Positions 34,066-44,803 of a stretch of 45,723 nt of DNA are shown here, piece after piece. Source of the stretch: Camillea tinctor (Eukaryota > Ascomycota > Sordariomycetes > Xylariales > Xylariaceae); assembly GCA_022578605.1 (NCBI GenBank), contig MU394172.1:1-45723 (forward strand). Direction: 5' to 3'. The notes under the pieces are model-generated. The model had not been told where the DNA came from. It saw only the letters and a list, made by a program, of their open reading frames with translations, and ran no database searches. A program made the position numbers and the translations under genes. The number at the start of each line of letters is the position of its first letter. Position 1 is the first letter of the stretch.

Positions 34066-34893
34066 GGAGGGTCCCGGTGCATGGAGGTTCTGGTGGAGAT
34101 GGGGGTGAAGTTGGGAGGAGGGGAGATGGGGGATAAGGTAGAGATATACAGACAGACATGGGTAATGGGCAGATTAATGAAGCATGAATGGAGAAAAGAA
34201 AAGAAAAAAATGGCTACTAAAATATATATGCAATGAGCGTATCTACTCGCTACCTTTCAAGTGAACCTATTTGATATGTAATCTGCTTTCGCGTGATGTG
34301 CGCTGCATATAAAACTCAACTGCCTATCTAACCCAGACCCAAGATCCGAGTCCCTTAGATTCCGGTGTTTTTTAAACCCCCCCCCGTAACATAATATCTT
34401 TGCAATGTATAAAGAGAGACGGCCACGGCGATGGGAAGAAGGGGAAGAAAGAAAAGTATTTCTCGAAAAAAAAGGGGGAAAAAAGGGAAAAAAAGAAGAA
34501 AAAGGATAGTTGATTCTTTTTCTTTGTTTGTCTAGGGTACGCGTTCTAGAGCTTATAACTACAAGTGAGGGAGAGAAAGTAGTTCACGAGAGAGAGAGAG
34601 GAAGGGAAAAGGGGATGGAGAAAGAGGGGTGAGGGCGGGGAGAAGATATGTATATAACATAGAATTATTACCGGGTATCATCATCAATATTCATTATTTA
34701 TCATGGAGCGTTATTAGCGTAGTTCGTTTTTCCTTTCCTTTCCTTTCCCTCTCTCTTCTCCCCCCCAATCCGATCTAAATCTGAATCCGAACCCGAAGTC
34801 TCCCATTCCTGTCCGTTTCTAATACAAATTTGCTGTACCCCATATTGTCTACTCTCGGACCGGAACACCGAACCTATATCCCCCCCTCCCCCC
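34066..34893. other. Convergent 3' spacer
   Basis: Lies between the stop codons of the plus-strand Bre2 gene and the minus-strand membrane-protein gene. It is purine-rich (34430-34640), then pyrimidine-rich (34730-34770), with no ORF. It probably holds both 3' untranslated regions. Confidence 0.65.
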
Positions 34894-36204
34894 CTATTTC
34901 CCCCTCCCAGCCGTACTTCCCACCCCCTCTATCACCGCCGCCGCCGCCGGCGGTGCCGAAGCCGGAGCCGGCAGTTGCGGATCATCAGGCAGCTCCTCGA
35001 TGCGCTCGCTCCCATCGATCGGATCCGCATCCCGCTCGACCGCCTCCCGCTCCGACGCCTCGCGTTCGAGGCGCACCTCGCGGCCGCGCTTATGACAGTA
35101 CCACAGCGCCGTGAGGAGCAGGAACACCGCGACGCTCCACAGCACGTTGGTGCCCATGAAGGCGGGCCAGCGGGTCTTGAGCGCGTTGACGATGCCCTTC
35201 AGCAGGCCGGCGAGCGCGCCGGGCTTGGTGACCAGGTCCTGGAGGTTCTTGGGCGTGAGGAAGCGCTTGGCGGCGCCCTTGATGCCGTCGTCCTCCTTGA
35301 GCCCCTGCGCCTCGGCGGCGGCGGCGAGGATCTCGGGCGCGAGGGACCCCGTGAGCTTCTCGGGCAGCTGCGCGACGAGCTTCTTCAGCGACGACGGCAG
35401 CTTCTCGTAGTTGCGGTTGAGCACGCCGTCGCGGTCGTCGAGCAGGTGCGTCAGGTCGTCGTACGCGGTCGGCACGCCGTTCGCCAGGTCCCGCAGCACT
35501 TGGGTGAAGCGCCGCGCCAGCTCGGCGCTCTCTTTGGAGAGCGAGAAGGCGCGGTTGTTGCGCGCCGAGAGGTCGAGGTCGTCGAGCACCTTGGCCATGT
35601 CGCTCTCTTCGCGCTGGACTTCGGCTGCTCGCTCGGGCTCGGGTACCGCGAGGGAGGTTGCTGCGGGGGCGAGGCCGGTGGTGGGTTTGTTGGGGGTGGC
35701 GACTGGTTTGCGCCTCAGAGAGATGCTGCGGGGGAGGTTTGTGACGATGGAGAACCGGTTGGTTTTGCCTTTCTCTTTCCCCTTCTCCTTTTCCTTCTCC
35801 TTGGTCTTGGCATGATCTTTTCCTTTGCCTTGGGGCTCATCATTTTCTTTTCCCTTTGCTTTCTTCGTTTCCTTTTCCCTTTCCTTGCTGGCAGTGCTAG
35901 AGCTGTCGCTGTCCAGGTCGATGACGGGAGTCTTGATGCGAGGTGGCAAAGGAGGCGGGGTTTCATCGTCGTCACCAGCTCCTTTAGTGCCTAGCTGCGT
36001 GAGACTCTCGAGGAACTTCTCATCCTCGGGGTCAAGAATAGGTGCACCTTCTCCGAAAGCTTCAGGACGCTTGGGAAGGGGTGGAGATGGCCCTTCGGAC
36101 GGAGTAGGAGTGGGAGTTTCTGCTTTGTCCTTCTCCAACTGTTCCCTCTCGGCCTTTTGGCCACGGTGCTTCTTCACCTTCTTATACGTCAAGTACTCGA
36201 GCAT
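34894..36204 (-). CDS. Single-pass membrane protein, fungal, unknown function (436 aa)
   Basis: An intronless ORF of 436 residues with real-gene features: high GC at third positions, defined disorder and helical segments. It begins MLEYLTYKKVKKH. Residues 20-180 are disordered, with Pro-rich stretches (PPPLPPR at about 83-89) and a long charged Lys/Glu run (about 106-148). Residues 200-340 are helical and contain repeated leucines (SSLKKLVAQLPEKL, LQDLVTKPGALAGLLKGIVNAL). One membrane helix, VLWSVAVFLLLTALWYC, lies at 354-370, followed by basic residues HKRGR, so the N-terminus is probably inside an organelle or outside depending on topology. The tail is acidic, then Ala/Pro-rich. I recognise no catalytic motif and do not assign a function. 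It converges with the Bre2 gene. Confidence 0.82.
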   Translation of the reverse strand: MLEYLTYKKVKKHRGQKAEREQLEKDKAETPTPTPSEGPSPPLPKRPEAFGEGAPILDPEDEKFLESLTQLGTKGAGDDDETPPPLPPRIKTPVIDLDSDSSSTASKEREKETKKAKGKENDEPQGKGKDHAKTKEKEKEKGKEKGKTNRFSIVTNLPRSISLRRKPVATPNKPTTGLAPAATSLAVPEPERAAEVQREESDMAKVLDDLDLSARNNRAFSLSKESAELARRFTQVLRDLANGVPTAYDDLTHLLDDRDGVLNRNYEKLPSSLKKLVAQLPEKLTGSLAPEILAAAAEAQGLKEDDGIKGAAKRFLTPKNLQDLVTKPGALAGLLKGIVNALKTRWPAFMGTNVLWSVAVFLLLTALWYCHKRGREVRLEREASEREAVERDADPIDGSERIEELPDDPQLPAPASAPPAAAAVIEGVGSTAGRGK

Positions 36205-37239
36205 TTTTGCAGATGGTAATGTGCTATTGTTTAGTCGAGGTAGAATACACAGGTGCAGATTAGAGGTGAGGGGATGAGTGATTCTGTAACCTGTTATTCC
36301 CGGTTGAATGTGGTGAGGAGTGGAAATGGGGGATAAGTTGGGTAAGAATAGAATGAGGGAAACAAAGAAAGGTTAATAAATAACCTTATGTATGTCGAAG
36401 AAGGGGGGGCTAGGGAGGTATTACTAAGTAAGTAAGGAACTGCACCACCGCTTAAGCCGGTTTTATGTTGAGAAAGTACAGGTGTGACTGGTAGGCTTTG
36501 GTAGGTTTGGTAGGTTAGATAGGAGGCCTTCCAATGCAATGCGGGCAAGAAGCACCTACCTAAGGTGTGCTTCACAAAGGTCCCCACATTTAAACGCACC
36601 TCTAGCAGCGGGAACAAGGGGGAAACTAAATCGACGCTACGTCACTTATGCCCGTATAACTGGATGTGCTTATCGCACAGCCACGGGGATGAGGCCTACA
36701 TTACACCTGGGCAGCTCTTTACCTCAGGTTTGTGGCAAAGCCCTGTGAAACAAGATCTGGCCCAACTTTGATTCTTTAATTCGCCGCAGATCATTCAGTT
36801 TCCCCATGATCGCCATAAGGGAGGTACGTATCCGTGTATGCAGGTATATCCCATGGACACACTGGCAACTCCTTGGACTTGCAAAGCACTATTACTCGAA
36901 TATGCTATTATTTGTGTCTATTGTATTTCCCTTGGTCTTTTGCTACCTAGCCATGCCGTAGTTGAGTAAAAAACCATGACCTTCCCCCTTTTTATACTCG
37001 TAGTACCCTACGAAGGTTATGGCGAAGTAATTCAAACCATTATAATCAAGATGTATGTAGCATCATACCCTCCCCTAATATGCCTTGAATCATTAGACAG
37101 GCAGATGTAGATAACGGGTATCTCTATCCCTCTCTTATCCGGGAGCAAAAACCCATGACCACCTAAACATGACCCCTTTATCCCTTCCCGCCGTGTATCG
37201 TGATATCACTCGCCAAGTTTACAGACCCAAACTCATTTC
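36205..37239. other. Intergenic spacer upstream of the membrane-protein gene
   Basis: Holds that gene's promoter and the 3' flank of Nse1. TAGGTTTGGTAGGTTAG-type repeats lie near 36488-36520. No supported ORF or RNA gene. Confidence 0.6.
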
Positions 37240-38295
37240 TCATTCCTCCTCTTCATCCCTATCCCCACCCTCCTCCCCTCCCTCTTCTTCCTCCTCCCCC
37301 TCCTCCTCCTCACCCTCATGCATAATCTCCTCAACCAAATTACTGCTCCTCCCGCCCTTCCCGCTCCTCCTCCTCCCGCGCCTATACGCCTCCGTCTCCG
37401 TGACCGCGCGTTCGCCCACAAAGTGCCTGCCATCCCACGCCCTCGCGCAGCGGGGGCACTCCCTCTTGCCCCCGCGCGTGCGCCAGAACGCATCGAGGCA
37501 TATATCGTGCAGCCTGGCGCCGCAGTCGCGGTCCGCGCACCTCTGGCCCACGGTCACGATCTCGCGGCAGGCCTCGCAGAACTTGACGCGCTGCCACTCG
37601 CCGTCCTCGGCGTCGGGGTCGTTGTACGAATGGACGAGCCAGGCGCGCAGCTCCAGCAGCGCGCGCGCGCTGAGCCCGTACAGCCCGCCCTCGCGGCTGC
37701 GCTCGAACCAGCCCTCCGCGACCATGCTGCGCATGACGGCCTCGGCCTCGCTGCTCTTGAGGCCGCGGAGGGCGTGCTCTTCCTGCATCACCGTGTCCTC
37801 GTCCGCGGGGGGGAGGTGCTGCGCGTCCGACGGCCGCGGCGCGCCGCGCAGCTTGTTCGCCTGCATCTCGTCGAGGCACATGACCTCCATGCGCGGCGTG
37901 TTGTACTTCTCGAACATGGCGTCGATGACGCGCTTGACGAAGGCGATCTCCTCGGCGTTGTGCAGCGTCGCGAGCTGCGTCAGCGCGTCCGAGGTGGTGT
38001 TCACTACCGCGTACACGCGCGTGCCCGTGGTCTGGTGCCGTGCGCTGCGCACTTCGAGGTCGAAGGCGGACAGCGCGGATGATGCCGCCGAGACGTACGA
38101 TTCGAAGTCCGCTTGCGTGACTTCGCTGGGCTCCGTGCGCCGTCCCGAGGCGGCGCCGTCCTGCGCGGTGAATATGGCGGCGAGGATGGGCTGCGACTCT
38201 TTGAAGGTCATAGTCCCTCGTGCGAGGAGCGCTTGCAGGAATGCGCGGTTCCCGTCGTTGTAGTGCGCGGGGAGCGAGTCCCGGTCGTCGTCCAT
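37240..38295 (-). CDS. nse1: Nse1, RING subunit of the Smc5-Smc6 complex (351 aa)
   Basis: An intronless ORF, 351 residues from the ATG at 38295; an upstream in-frame ATG at 38325 would add ten residues and is not preferred. Nse1 forms the Nse1-Nse3-Nse4 part of Smc5-Smc6, which acts in recombination, replication-fork repair and rDNA stability; its RING supports Nse3-dependent ubiquitin ligase activity. The N-terminal winged-helix region (about 15-210) begins with NRAFLQALLARGTMTFKES and includes SDALTQLATLHNAEEIAFVKR. The C-terminal variant RING has C240, C243, C253, C258, H263, C266, C280 and C283, the C4HC3 pattern specific to Nse1. After the RING there is a basic patch, then a highly acidic tail of Glu and Gly (about 329-351), which is longer than I would expect in yeast Nse1. 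The reading frame has strong G/C third-position bias. Confidence 0.95.
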   Translation of the reverse strand: MDDDRDSLPAHYNDGNRAFLQALLARGTMTFKESQPILAAIFTAQDGAASGRRTEPSEVTQADFESYVSAASSALSAFDLEVRSARHQTTGTRVYAVVNTTSDALTQLATLHNAEEIAFVKRVIDAMFEKYNTPRMEVMCLDEMQANKLRGAPRPSDAQHLPPADEDTVMQEEHALRGLKSSEAEAVMRSMVAEGWFERSREGGLYGLSARALLELRAWLVHSYNDPDAEDGEWQRVKFCEACREIVTVGQRCADRDCGARLHDICLDAFWRTRGGKRECPRCARAWDGRHFVGERAVTETEAYRRGRRRSGKGGRSSNLVEEIMHEGEEEEGEEEEEGGEEGGDRDEEEE

Positions 38296-39492
38296 GGTGG
38301 GTGATGTAGTGTGTACGTGTGGCACTATTGGTGATGATTTATTTCCCTCTCTCTTCCCGTTGCTGGATTTCAGGTTTTATTTGTTATGGATTCTTTTAAA
38401 GATGTGTGACTGTCTTTTATGTATTGCCCCCCCCTTTTTTTTTGTTCTGTGGAATATATTGTCGTAGTATAGGTATTACTAGGTAGAACTAGAGAACCTG
38501 GTAGCAAGGGTTTAAGGGAGACGCGTTGTCAGTCGTGCAACCGCGTTAATGGAATTTCTGTGTGGCGCAGTAGCGAAACGTTAATTGAAGATGTGGCTTA
38601 GTTAGAGGTTAGTGGTGCACAATGGTCGATTTCGATCTACCTCTAGGCTCTAGGTAGGTGGCGATTCTCTTTGGAAACAACCAGTTGCCATCATGTCAAT
38701 TGGCCTATAGCATTTGGGCATGTCTAGGATACCGGGCAGACCGGTTGCCTGCGCATTCAAGAACCGAGAATCCCATGGAGCTTTAAGAAACAGGTCACTT
38801 TTACTCAGATGGATAGCCACCAGCCAATGCAGCCATCCATCTGTCCAGGTGAACACCACCCAACCTAGGATGCCTATAAGTGCCTACGTATGGGTATACG
38901 CATGCCCTTTACCGCACTGCTTTTAACCTGGTAGGTCGGAAATAATAACTACAAACGTAGAACTAGAAAAATGACCTATCCATCTGCCATCCATTTACCT
39001 GATACATCGTCCCTAAGCGCTTCTGTTTGGGTAGGTACTTGATATATCATCTATAATTCGCCTACCTACCGTGCCGTTTTTATATGTAACCAACAATAAT
39101 CCCACCAACAGACAGATAGACAGCCATTACTATCTCTGTTTCCCCTTTTCCTTTGTTTTTTTCCCTCGGTTCACGGTCCCTTTCCCTCCCCCTTTCTCCC
39201 TATATATATCTATCCCCACAATCCCCTACAACAAGTTTCTTTGTTTCCCAGCTTGTCTCCCGCTAAATACCTACTACCTAAAGAAGGATCCTTACCTAAG
39301 CCCACGCTAACCCAAACCATCAGGTCCACTGCCTCCCCCTTACGTAAACCCCTCCCTCCCTCTACCCCACTAAACCCCCCCTCTTCCCACCCAACCTAAT
39401 CCATATAACCCCCCATAAGAACCCCAAACTCTCGTCCTAAGAGTTACTAGACGCCAGAGCTCTAGCAAACCCGCCTAGGAGACCAAAAAAAG
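38296..39492. other. Intergenic spacer between Nse1 and the tRNA gene
   Basis: Contains the Nse1 promoter at its left and pyrimidine-rich DNA before the tRNA. No coding frame with resemblance. TAGGTAGG and CCTACCTACC motifs occur near 38650 and 39060. Confidence 0.6.
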
Positions 39493-39623
39493 GCGCAGTT
39501 GGCGCAATGGATAGCGCATAGTCCTCCTATTTACCAAGATTCAGGGCTTTTCTCCAACGAGATTTGTCTCTTTGGTTATATAGTGAAAGACTGGGGTTGC
39601 GGGTTCGAGTCCCGTGCTGCGTG
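39493..39623 (+). tRNA. tRNA-Arg, anticodon CCU, with 58-nt intron
   Basis: A full cloverleaf can be drawn. The acceptor stem GCGCAGT (39493-39499) pairs with GCTGCGT (39616-39622), with G-T wobbles at both ends. The D stem is GCGC/GCGC. The anticodon stem is TAGTC (39519-39523) with GACTG (39589-39593), and the anticodon CCT is at 39526-39528. The T stem is GCGGG/CCCGT around the TTCGAGT loop. The intron occupies 39530-39587, after position 37 as in eukaryotic tRNAs. Its AGG at 39543-39545 can pair with the anticodon, the usual helix recognised by the splicing endonuclease. CCU reads the AGG arginine codon. The T-loop part (39602-39612) doubles as the B box. Confidence 0.93.
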
Positions 39624-39628
39624 CTTTG

Positions 39629-39637
39629 TTTTTTTTT
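39629..39637 (+). terminator. RNA polymerase III terminator of tRNA-Arg
   Basis: A run of nine T starting six bases after the tRNA 3' end. Confidence 0.8.
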
Positions 39638-40542
39638 CCTTCCCAATTTTTTTTTATCCTATTTACGAATCTAGAATTTCTTCTTGTCTCTGCTGTCTCT
39701 CTCACTTCTCACAATGAATTGTTCGTACAATTAATACAATAATGCATACATACATACCCATTGCCTGTACCTACTTAATGCTTTCAACCTTTTTGTCGAG
39801 TCTCAACTCAACGCAACGTCGTTCACTCCCCATCAATTCAACTCACTTCTCACACGTCATACACTCATACACAACTAAGAATTCCATAAAAAATAGAATC
39901 CATATATCAAGACTTTTTCTCAAGAAATTTATTTGTATTTATCCAATATTCTTATCTCTTTCCACCCACCAGAAACTTTTTTTTTCCTTTCCAGATTAAT
40001 ACTACACGCAATGATGTTGTACCTAGGTATCTGCCCGACGGACATTATGTAGAAAAAAAGAGGATAAGAATAAAAAGAAAAAAACACCTAGAACCCCCCC
40101 TCCCCCCTAGAGCCGCAAAACAAACAACAACCTTAAAAGGCCAAGAATGAAATTCCTTTTCCGAAAATAAAAAATATTTCGATAATGATAATGAAAGTAT
40201 GTGCATGTTCGATAAAACTTTCGACCAACGACAACAACAGCATCACCGCCATAAAACCCGAGAGATGCGTGTGTGTTTAGTACATATGCTTAAGGATACA
40301 TTAAGGAACTGAGGTGTTTTCGTCGTAGTATGAGGTTAGATTCGTGCAAAAGGTGAGTAAAAAATGTAAGTAGGATTGGTTGGTATCGTGGGTGATTCAT
40401 AGGTCGATCTGTCATGGTGATGTGAGATGTATGTGCGTGCGTGCGTGCATGCGTTCGTGTGCTGGTTTAAATATGTTCCACGGGTTCTTGATCTGATTCC
40501 TCCTCTTACGAGTCTCCTTCTTATTCCTTACTCCACTGATTG
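39638..40542. other. Intergenic spacer downstream of the Lam-type gene
   Basis: AT-rich, with A and T runs. Probably holds the 3' untranslated region of the minus-strand Lam-type gene (right end). No ORF or RNA gene supported. A TACCTAGGTA palindrome lies at 40020-40029. Confidence 0.6.
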
Positions 40543-43500
40543 CTACGTCTCGGCAGCAGGTATCTTTGCCGACTCTTTACTCTGAGCGTTAGACTTGTTG
40601 GGGTTTATCTTGCGGTTCATGACCGATCTTAAAACCTGGAGCTTCTCTTCCGTAACCTTAATCGCTTCCTCGACCTCCCGTTCGTTCATACGCTCCTCAC
40701 GCAGCTTATCTTCCATAGTCCGTGGTTCCACCACCCGTTTACGAATAGGCATGGCACCTTCATTCATACGTTGTAGGCCTACGCGTTCTTCTAGCCAATC
40801 CCACAATTCGGTTTCTTCCCGTCTCCATATCTCTTCGTAGGCAACTGCGCGGTCCGGGTAGCCTACAAAACCTAGGTCTCGCCCGTAACCCACACCACGT
40901 GGTTGGCGGTGGGAACCAAAATTGAACCACGTGGCAACTAGCAAACCAACGAGAAGTCCGTATACAACATTACCCGTAAGTATAGGTTTAATAATATCGA
41001 CAACCGGTCCTAGGATGCCGTGCAATGGCTCGAGGGGACCCCAATCTTGGGCCTTGGAAGCTGCGGCGGCTGCCGGACTACTGAGGCTTTCCTTGGATGC
41101 CATGTGCATTTTGCTCTTGCCCTTCTTCTTCCTGCCCTTGGTGGCTCCGCCGTTGAGGGTGGCAGAGCGAGGCCGAGAGGATACTGCTGCCTTGAGGCTG
41201 GCGAAAAGGTCTTTGCAATATTGTGTCTGGCCATCCTTGACACCCTTCTCGATAGGTCCTAAGAAGCATTAGTATCGAGGTAACTGGAAAGGGCAGATGC
41301 TAATAAGTGGCTTACCCTTGATCCAACTCTTGCCAGTCCATTCCGTAGTGCAGTTGACCGTCACATGAGTCGCGTTGTTCTCGGCCCAAGACAAGCAATA
41401 CTTGGTCTTCACGCTAAACACATTTCCGCTTGGCACATCCGGATTTTGCGTAGATACTTGCACGTTGACACTTTTCTCTAGGTCAAGATTTTCGATCGTC
41501 TCGCTCACAATGCACTTCGTCTGCTTCGGTCCTATCGAAGCATTGAGAGGCTTGATGTATGTGTAGCCTCGAGTCTTGTTGTCCAGCGACAATCCCTTCT
41601 TGTCCTCCATCTGCAGGTCAAGGCACTTTTGCTCGACGGTTAACCATTTCCCCATAAATGCCACGGAAGCTGGCCCGAATATTAAATTGTAGACTTTGCC
41701 TAGAGGAGCGGCGATAATATCGTCTCCTACCACGACCTCATAGTGAGCATCCGCATCGCCGCAGTCAGTCGGAGCATGGGTTGCCGGGCCAGGGAAATCA
41801 GCTGCACCGCCGGACGCGGGTGCAGCATCCGTCTTGTCAGCAGCCCCGTTGGCATGGACGGCTCCGGACGCCTTTCTCGTTACAGCTTTCTCACCATCGG
41901 TTTCTGCTGGGCTGGAATCGGTCGGATGCGTTGTATCAGGCAAATCAGCATCATCCTGGTCCTCGTCATAGATATCATCTCCATCCTCGCTATCGTCAAT
42001 TTCCGAGCCCGAGAGACTCGGGTTGGCAACAACAACTTCACCATCCTCCACTTTCTCAGTTTTATCGCCCCCCGTCTCATCGAGGGATACACCATTGAGC
42101 GAACTCCGCAAAGAGGGATGTCCAAGCTTCCAGATATTCACAATGAGATCGTACGTAGAGTCTCGGCTCGTGAAGCTAGCAAAAACGTGCTTGGCATGGA
42201 GAGTTGTAATCATGAGCCCATTCTTGAAGACCAGCGCCGTGCTTCTTTTTTCGACAGATACGATTTCATCGAAACTCATCACGAGAGTGGTAACCCATCC
42301 AAAAATATTACTGCTAAAACATAAATGCCCCTCAGAAACATAGAGCCTACCATGTGCTAGGATTTCTCTCTGGAGCGCACAGCTGTAGTCTTCGATAAGA
42401 TAGTCGTCATCGGGCACGCTCTTGAACAGGGCGTGGAAATCCCGATTGCGTTTCTTACTCGCCACAGCAAACCCTGTGAGTTTAGGAGTGCTTCCAGTAG
42501 CAGATGGGTGCGCAACCGAGGAATTAGCTGCGGCGATAGCAGCACCAATGGTGTTACCAGTGCCTCCTGTTCCGCCGGTGCTTCCACGCTTGCGTCTCCG
42601 CGAGATAGCGCTTCTTATGCTGCTACTACGCTGGAGACCCGTTTTGCCCTCATACAGACTGGTTGGCGGTGTAGTCACGGCAGCGTCGGAGAGATTCTCG
42701 GCAGGACCATCGCCGTTAACAGGGAGATTCACAGGTTCTGTAGGCGCCGATCCCGAGCGACTGCGAGATCCCATAGTAGTGGCCTCGGGAAATCGAGAGG
42801 TTGTCGGGGTTGGCCCGGCATTGGCGCCCTCTTGGATGCCCAACTGACTCAAGCTCAAATCCCCCATACCGAGCGTCTTAACAGCAGGTTCCTTGTTGCC
42901 CATGTCAGAATCTCTGGGTTGTTCCGCGGACGGCTCGACTTCGACCCTATCGTCGTCTCCCGGCGGTGCCTCTCGAGGAATGTTATTGCTCTTGGACTTG
43001 TTTCCCCCGGAAACAACGCTAGCAGGTGTGATAGTATTGCTCAGGGTATTTGCAGCGTTTTGTGCAGCGGAAAGCACGCTGGAGAAGAATCCACTTCCTG
43101 GGGTTGGGGGTACTGCGTTTTCGGGAGTTGGTGATAGTGGGGCCGCAGTTATATTCGATAATTTGCTGGGGCCAATGCTTGTTCCAGATCCAGATCTCAC
43201 TCGTCGGTGTGATATCATGCGACCCGAAGGGGAGACAACCACATTGGGGTTCGGAAGCGAGGTGAATGAAGAGCTCCTATCTCTCGGGAGATGTGACTCG
43301 GTGGGTGTTGGCGGAGTATTAACGATGACGGGAGCTGCGGGCTCAGACGAGGGAGGAGTGTGAGGGCGAGCAGAAGTATCGATCGAGGTGGGTCTCTTCT
43401 GAGGCAACCGTTCGTGCGAGCCTTTACGACTATCGTTTGCGTCGGACTGGGACGTGACGATGGAGCTCGGCTGAGAAGTCGGGGCGGTCGTCGGTCTTTG

Positions 43501-44803
43501 GGGAGAGGGAGCTGCAGGTTCGTGGTCGACAACGTCGATCTGGCTACCTAGGGTAGGAAAGGTGTTGGCACTCCTCTTGCCCCTGAAAGCTTCTTTCAAC
43601 CTGCCAGCGGGTGATTTAGACCTGCGTGAGGACGAGTCGTGAGGTAGGTTCAGGCCAGAGGTGCTGTCTTGTGGTCGACGAGCCGGCTCGTTGGAATAAC
43701 CACTAGTAGCTAAGCTGGCAGTTGACCTCGACAAACTCTCGAGAGCTTCTTGGTCGGTACTGTGGGCCTCGGGTAGGTGCTCGGCTTGGATAATAGGCGA
43801 AGATTGTGTCAAATGGCCAATTTGAGAAGGGTGCGTCGAGGGGACCGAGGGTCGATGCGAAGATGTATTGGATCTAATAGAACGTCTGGTTGGTATCAAA
43901 TCTTGTGGTGTTCATCCGGACTCGGCGCAGGACCAGCGGAAAGAAAAGAAAGGAAAAGAAAAAGAAAACGAGAGGCGTGAAGTGGGAATGCTAACAAGAC
44001 GAAGGTAAAAAGATAAAATAAAATAAAAAGAAACAAAATCCAATTTCCAAAAAATGATATAGGTTATAAAAATAAAACTAAGAAAATAAAAATATATAAT
44101 AATAATATCAATAATAAAAGGGAGGCCCAGGCAGATAGATAGATAGGGGGTATGAAGGGTAGGGAAGAGGGGATTGAAAGCTAGTCAGAGCTCTAGAAAG
44201 TTAACTAGAACTAGGTATAACTAGGGGGGAGGAGACACGAAGCCAGGCGTAATCAGGGTGATAAAAAAGATGGATCCCGGTGCTGTTGGAACCTTGGGTC
44301 GCCTGTTCTCAGGTGCCAAGGGTTTATTTTGGTGGAGGTACGGGGGAGTATCTTATCTAATCCTCGTAAAAGAAAAGAAAAGAAAAGAAAAAGAAGAAAG
44401 TTTGGTTCTAGAATATGAAAAGATATAAAAGAAATAATAGAAAAGATTTATAGAAAAGACTTATAGAAAAGAAATATATCACTTACGATTCGTGATCAGA
44501 ATCAACAAATATATCAGGATTAGATCTCTCCTCACTTTCGTCGTACCGGTCCTCGTCAGCCCGGTCATTGGATTGCGTGGTCGAAATGGAGCCGTTTCTT
44601 AGCGGATCATCACGAGTATGTGGACTTCGGCCGCGAACCTGTTCCTCGCTGCTCGCCGTCGATCCAAAACTCTCTTTTGAGGGCTGCTTCCTCCACCGTC
44701 GAGGTCCTGCTAATGCTTTAGGAATGAATTTTGAGGTCACCTTCTTATTGTTGTTATTATTATTATTATTCCCTCCATTGCTGCTGGGATGAGCGGAATC
44801 CAT
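40543..44803 (-). CDS. GRAM-VASt sterol transfer protein, Lam/Ysp family (1,200 aa)
   Basis: Three exons, 44803-44487, 43885-41316 and 41258-40543, give 1,200 residues. Lam (aster-like) proteins sit in the ER membrane at contact sites and carry sterol between ER and plasma membrane or other organelles. The N-terminal 580 residues are disordered and Ser/Thr/Pro-rich, with an Asn run. GRAM (about 587-693) has VASKKRNRDFHALFKSVP, YLIEDYSCALQREIL and GWVTTLVMSFDEIVSVEK. An acidic linker follows, then one VASt sterol-binding domain (about 815-985) ending in TTEWTGKSWIKGPIEKG across the 57-nt last intron. One membrane helix lies at about 1055-1074. The tail is helical. A single VASt fits the Lam5/6-like plan, while motif wording resembles Lam2/4. 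The first intron would be 601 nt, long for this genome. The acceptor ACCAG at 43886 is the only one that keeps the frame past an upstream stop, so the first exon is less certain than the rest. Confidence 0.93.
44745..44770 (-). repeat. AAT/AAC trinucleotide repeat encoding an Asn run
   Basis: On the minus strand this repeat encodes about eight consecutive asparagines near the start of the Lam-type protein. Its length is likely to vary between strains. Confidence 0.85.

Noticed and set aside
34975..35994. 339-codon frame opposite the single-pass membrane protein
   Set aside because: A mirror frame of G/C-rich coding sequence. The minus-strand frame has an ATG, a membrane helix and sensible residue use.
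37169..38263. 364-codon frame opposite Nse1
   Set aside because: An antisense shadow rich in Ser, Pro and Arg. The Nse1 RING and winged-helix motifs are on the minus strand.
12231..38295. Idea that the SNF2/RING, Bre2 and Nse1 genes form a functional genome-stability cluster
   Set aside because: They are widely spaced, on both strands and interleaved with unrelated metabolic and membrane genes. Co-location is most simply chance.
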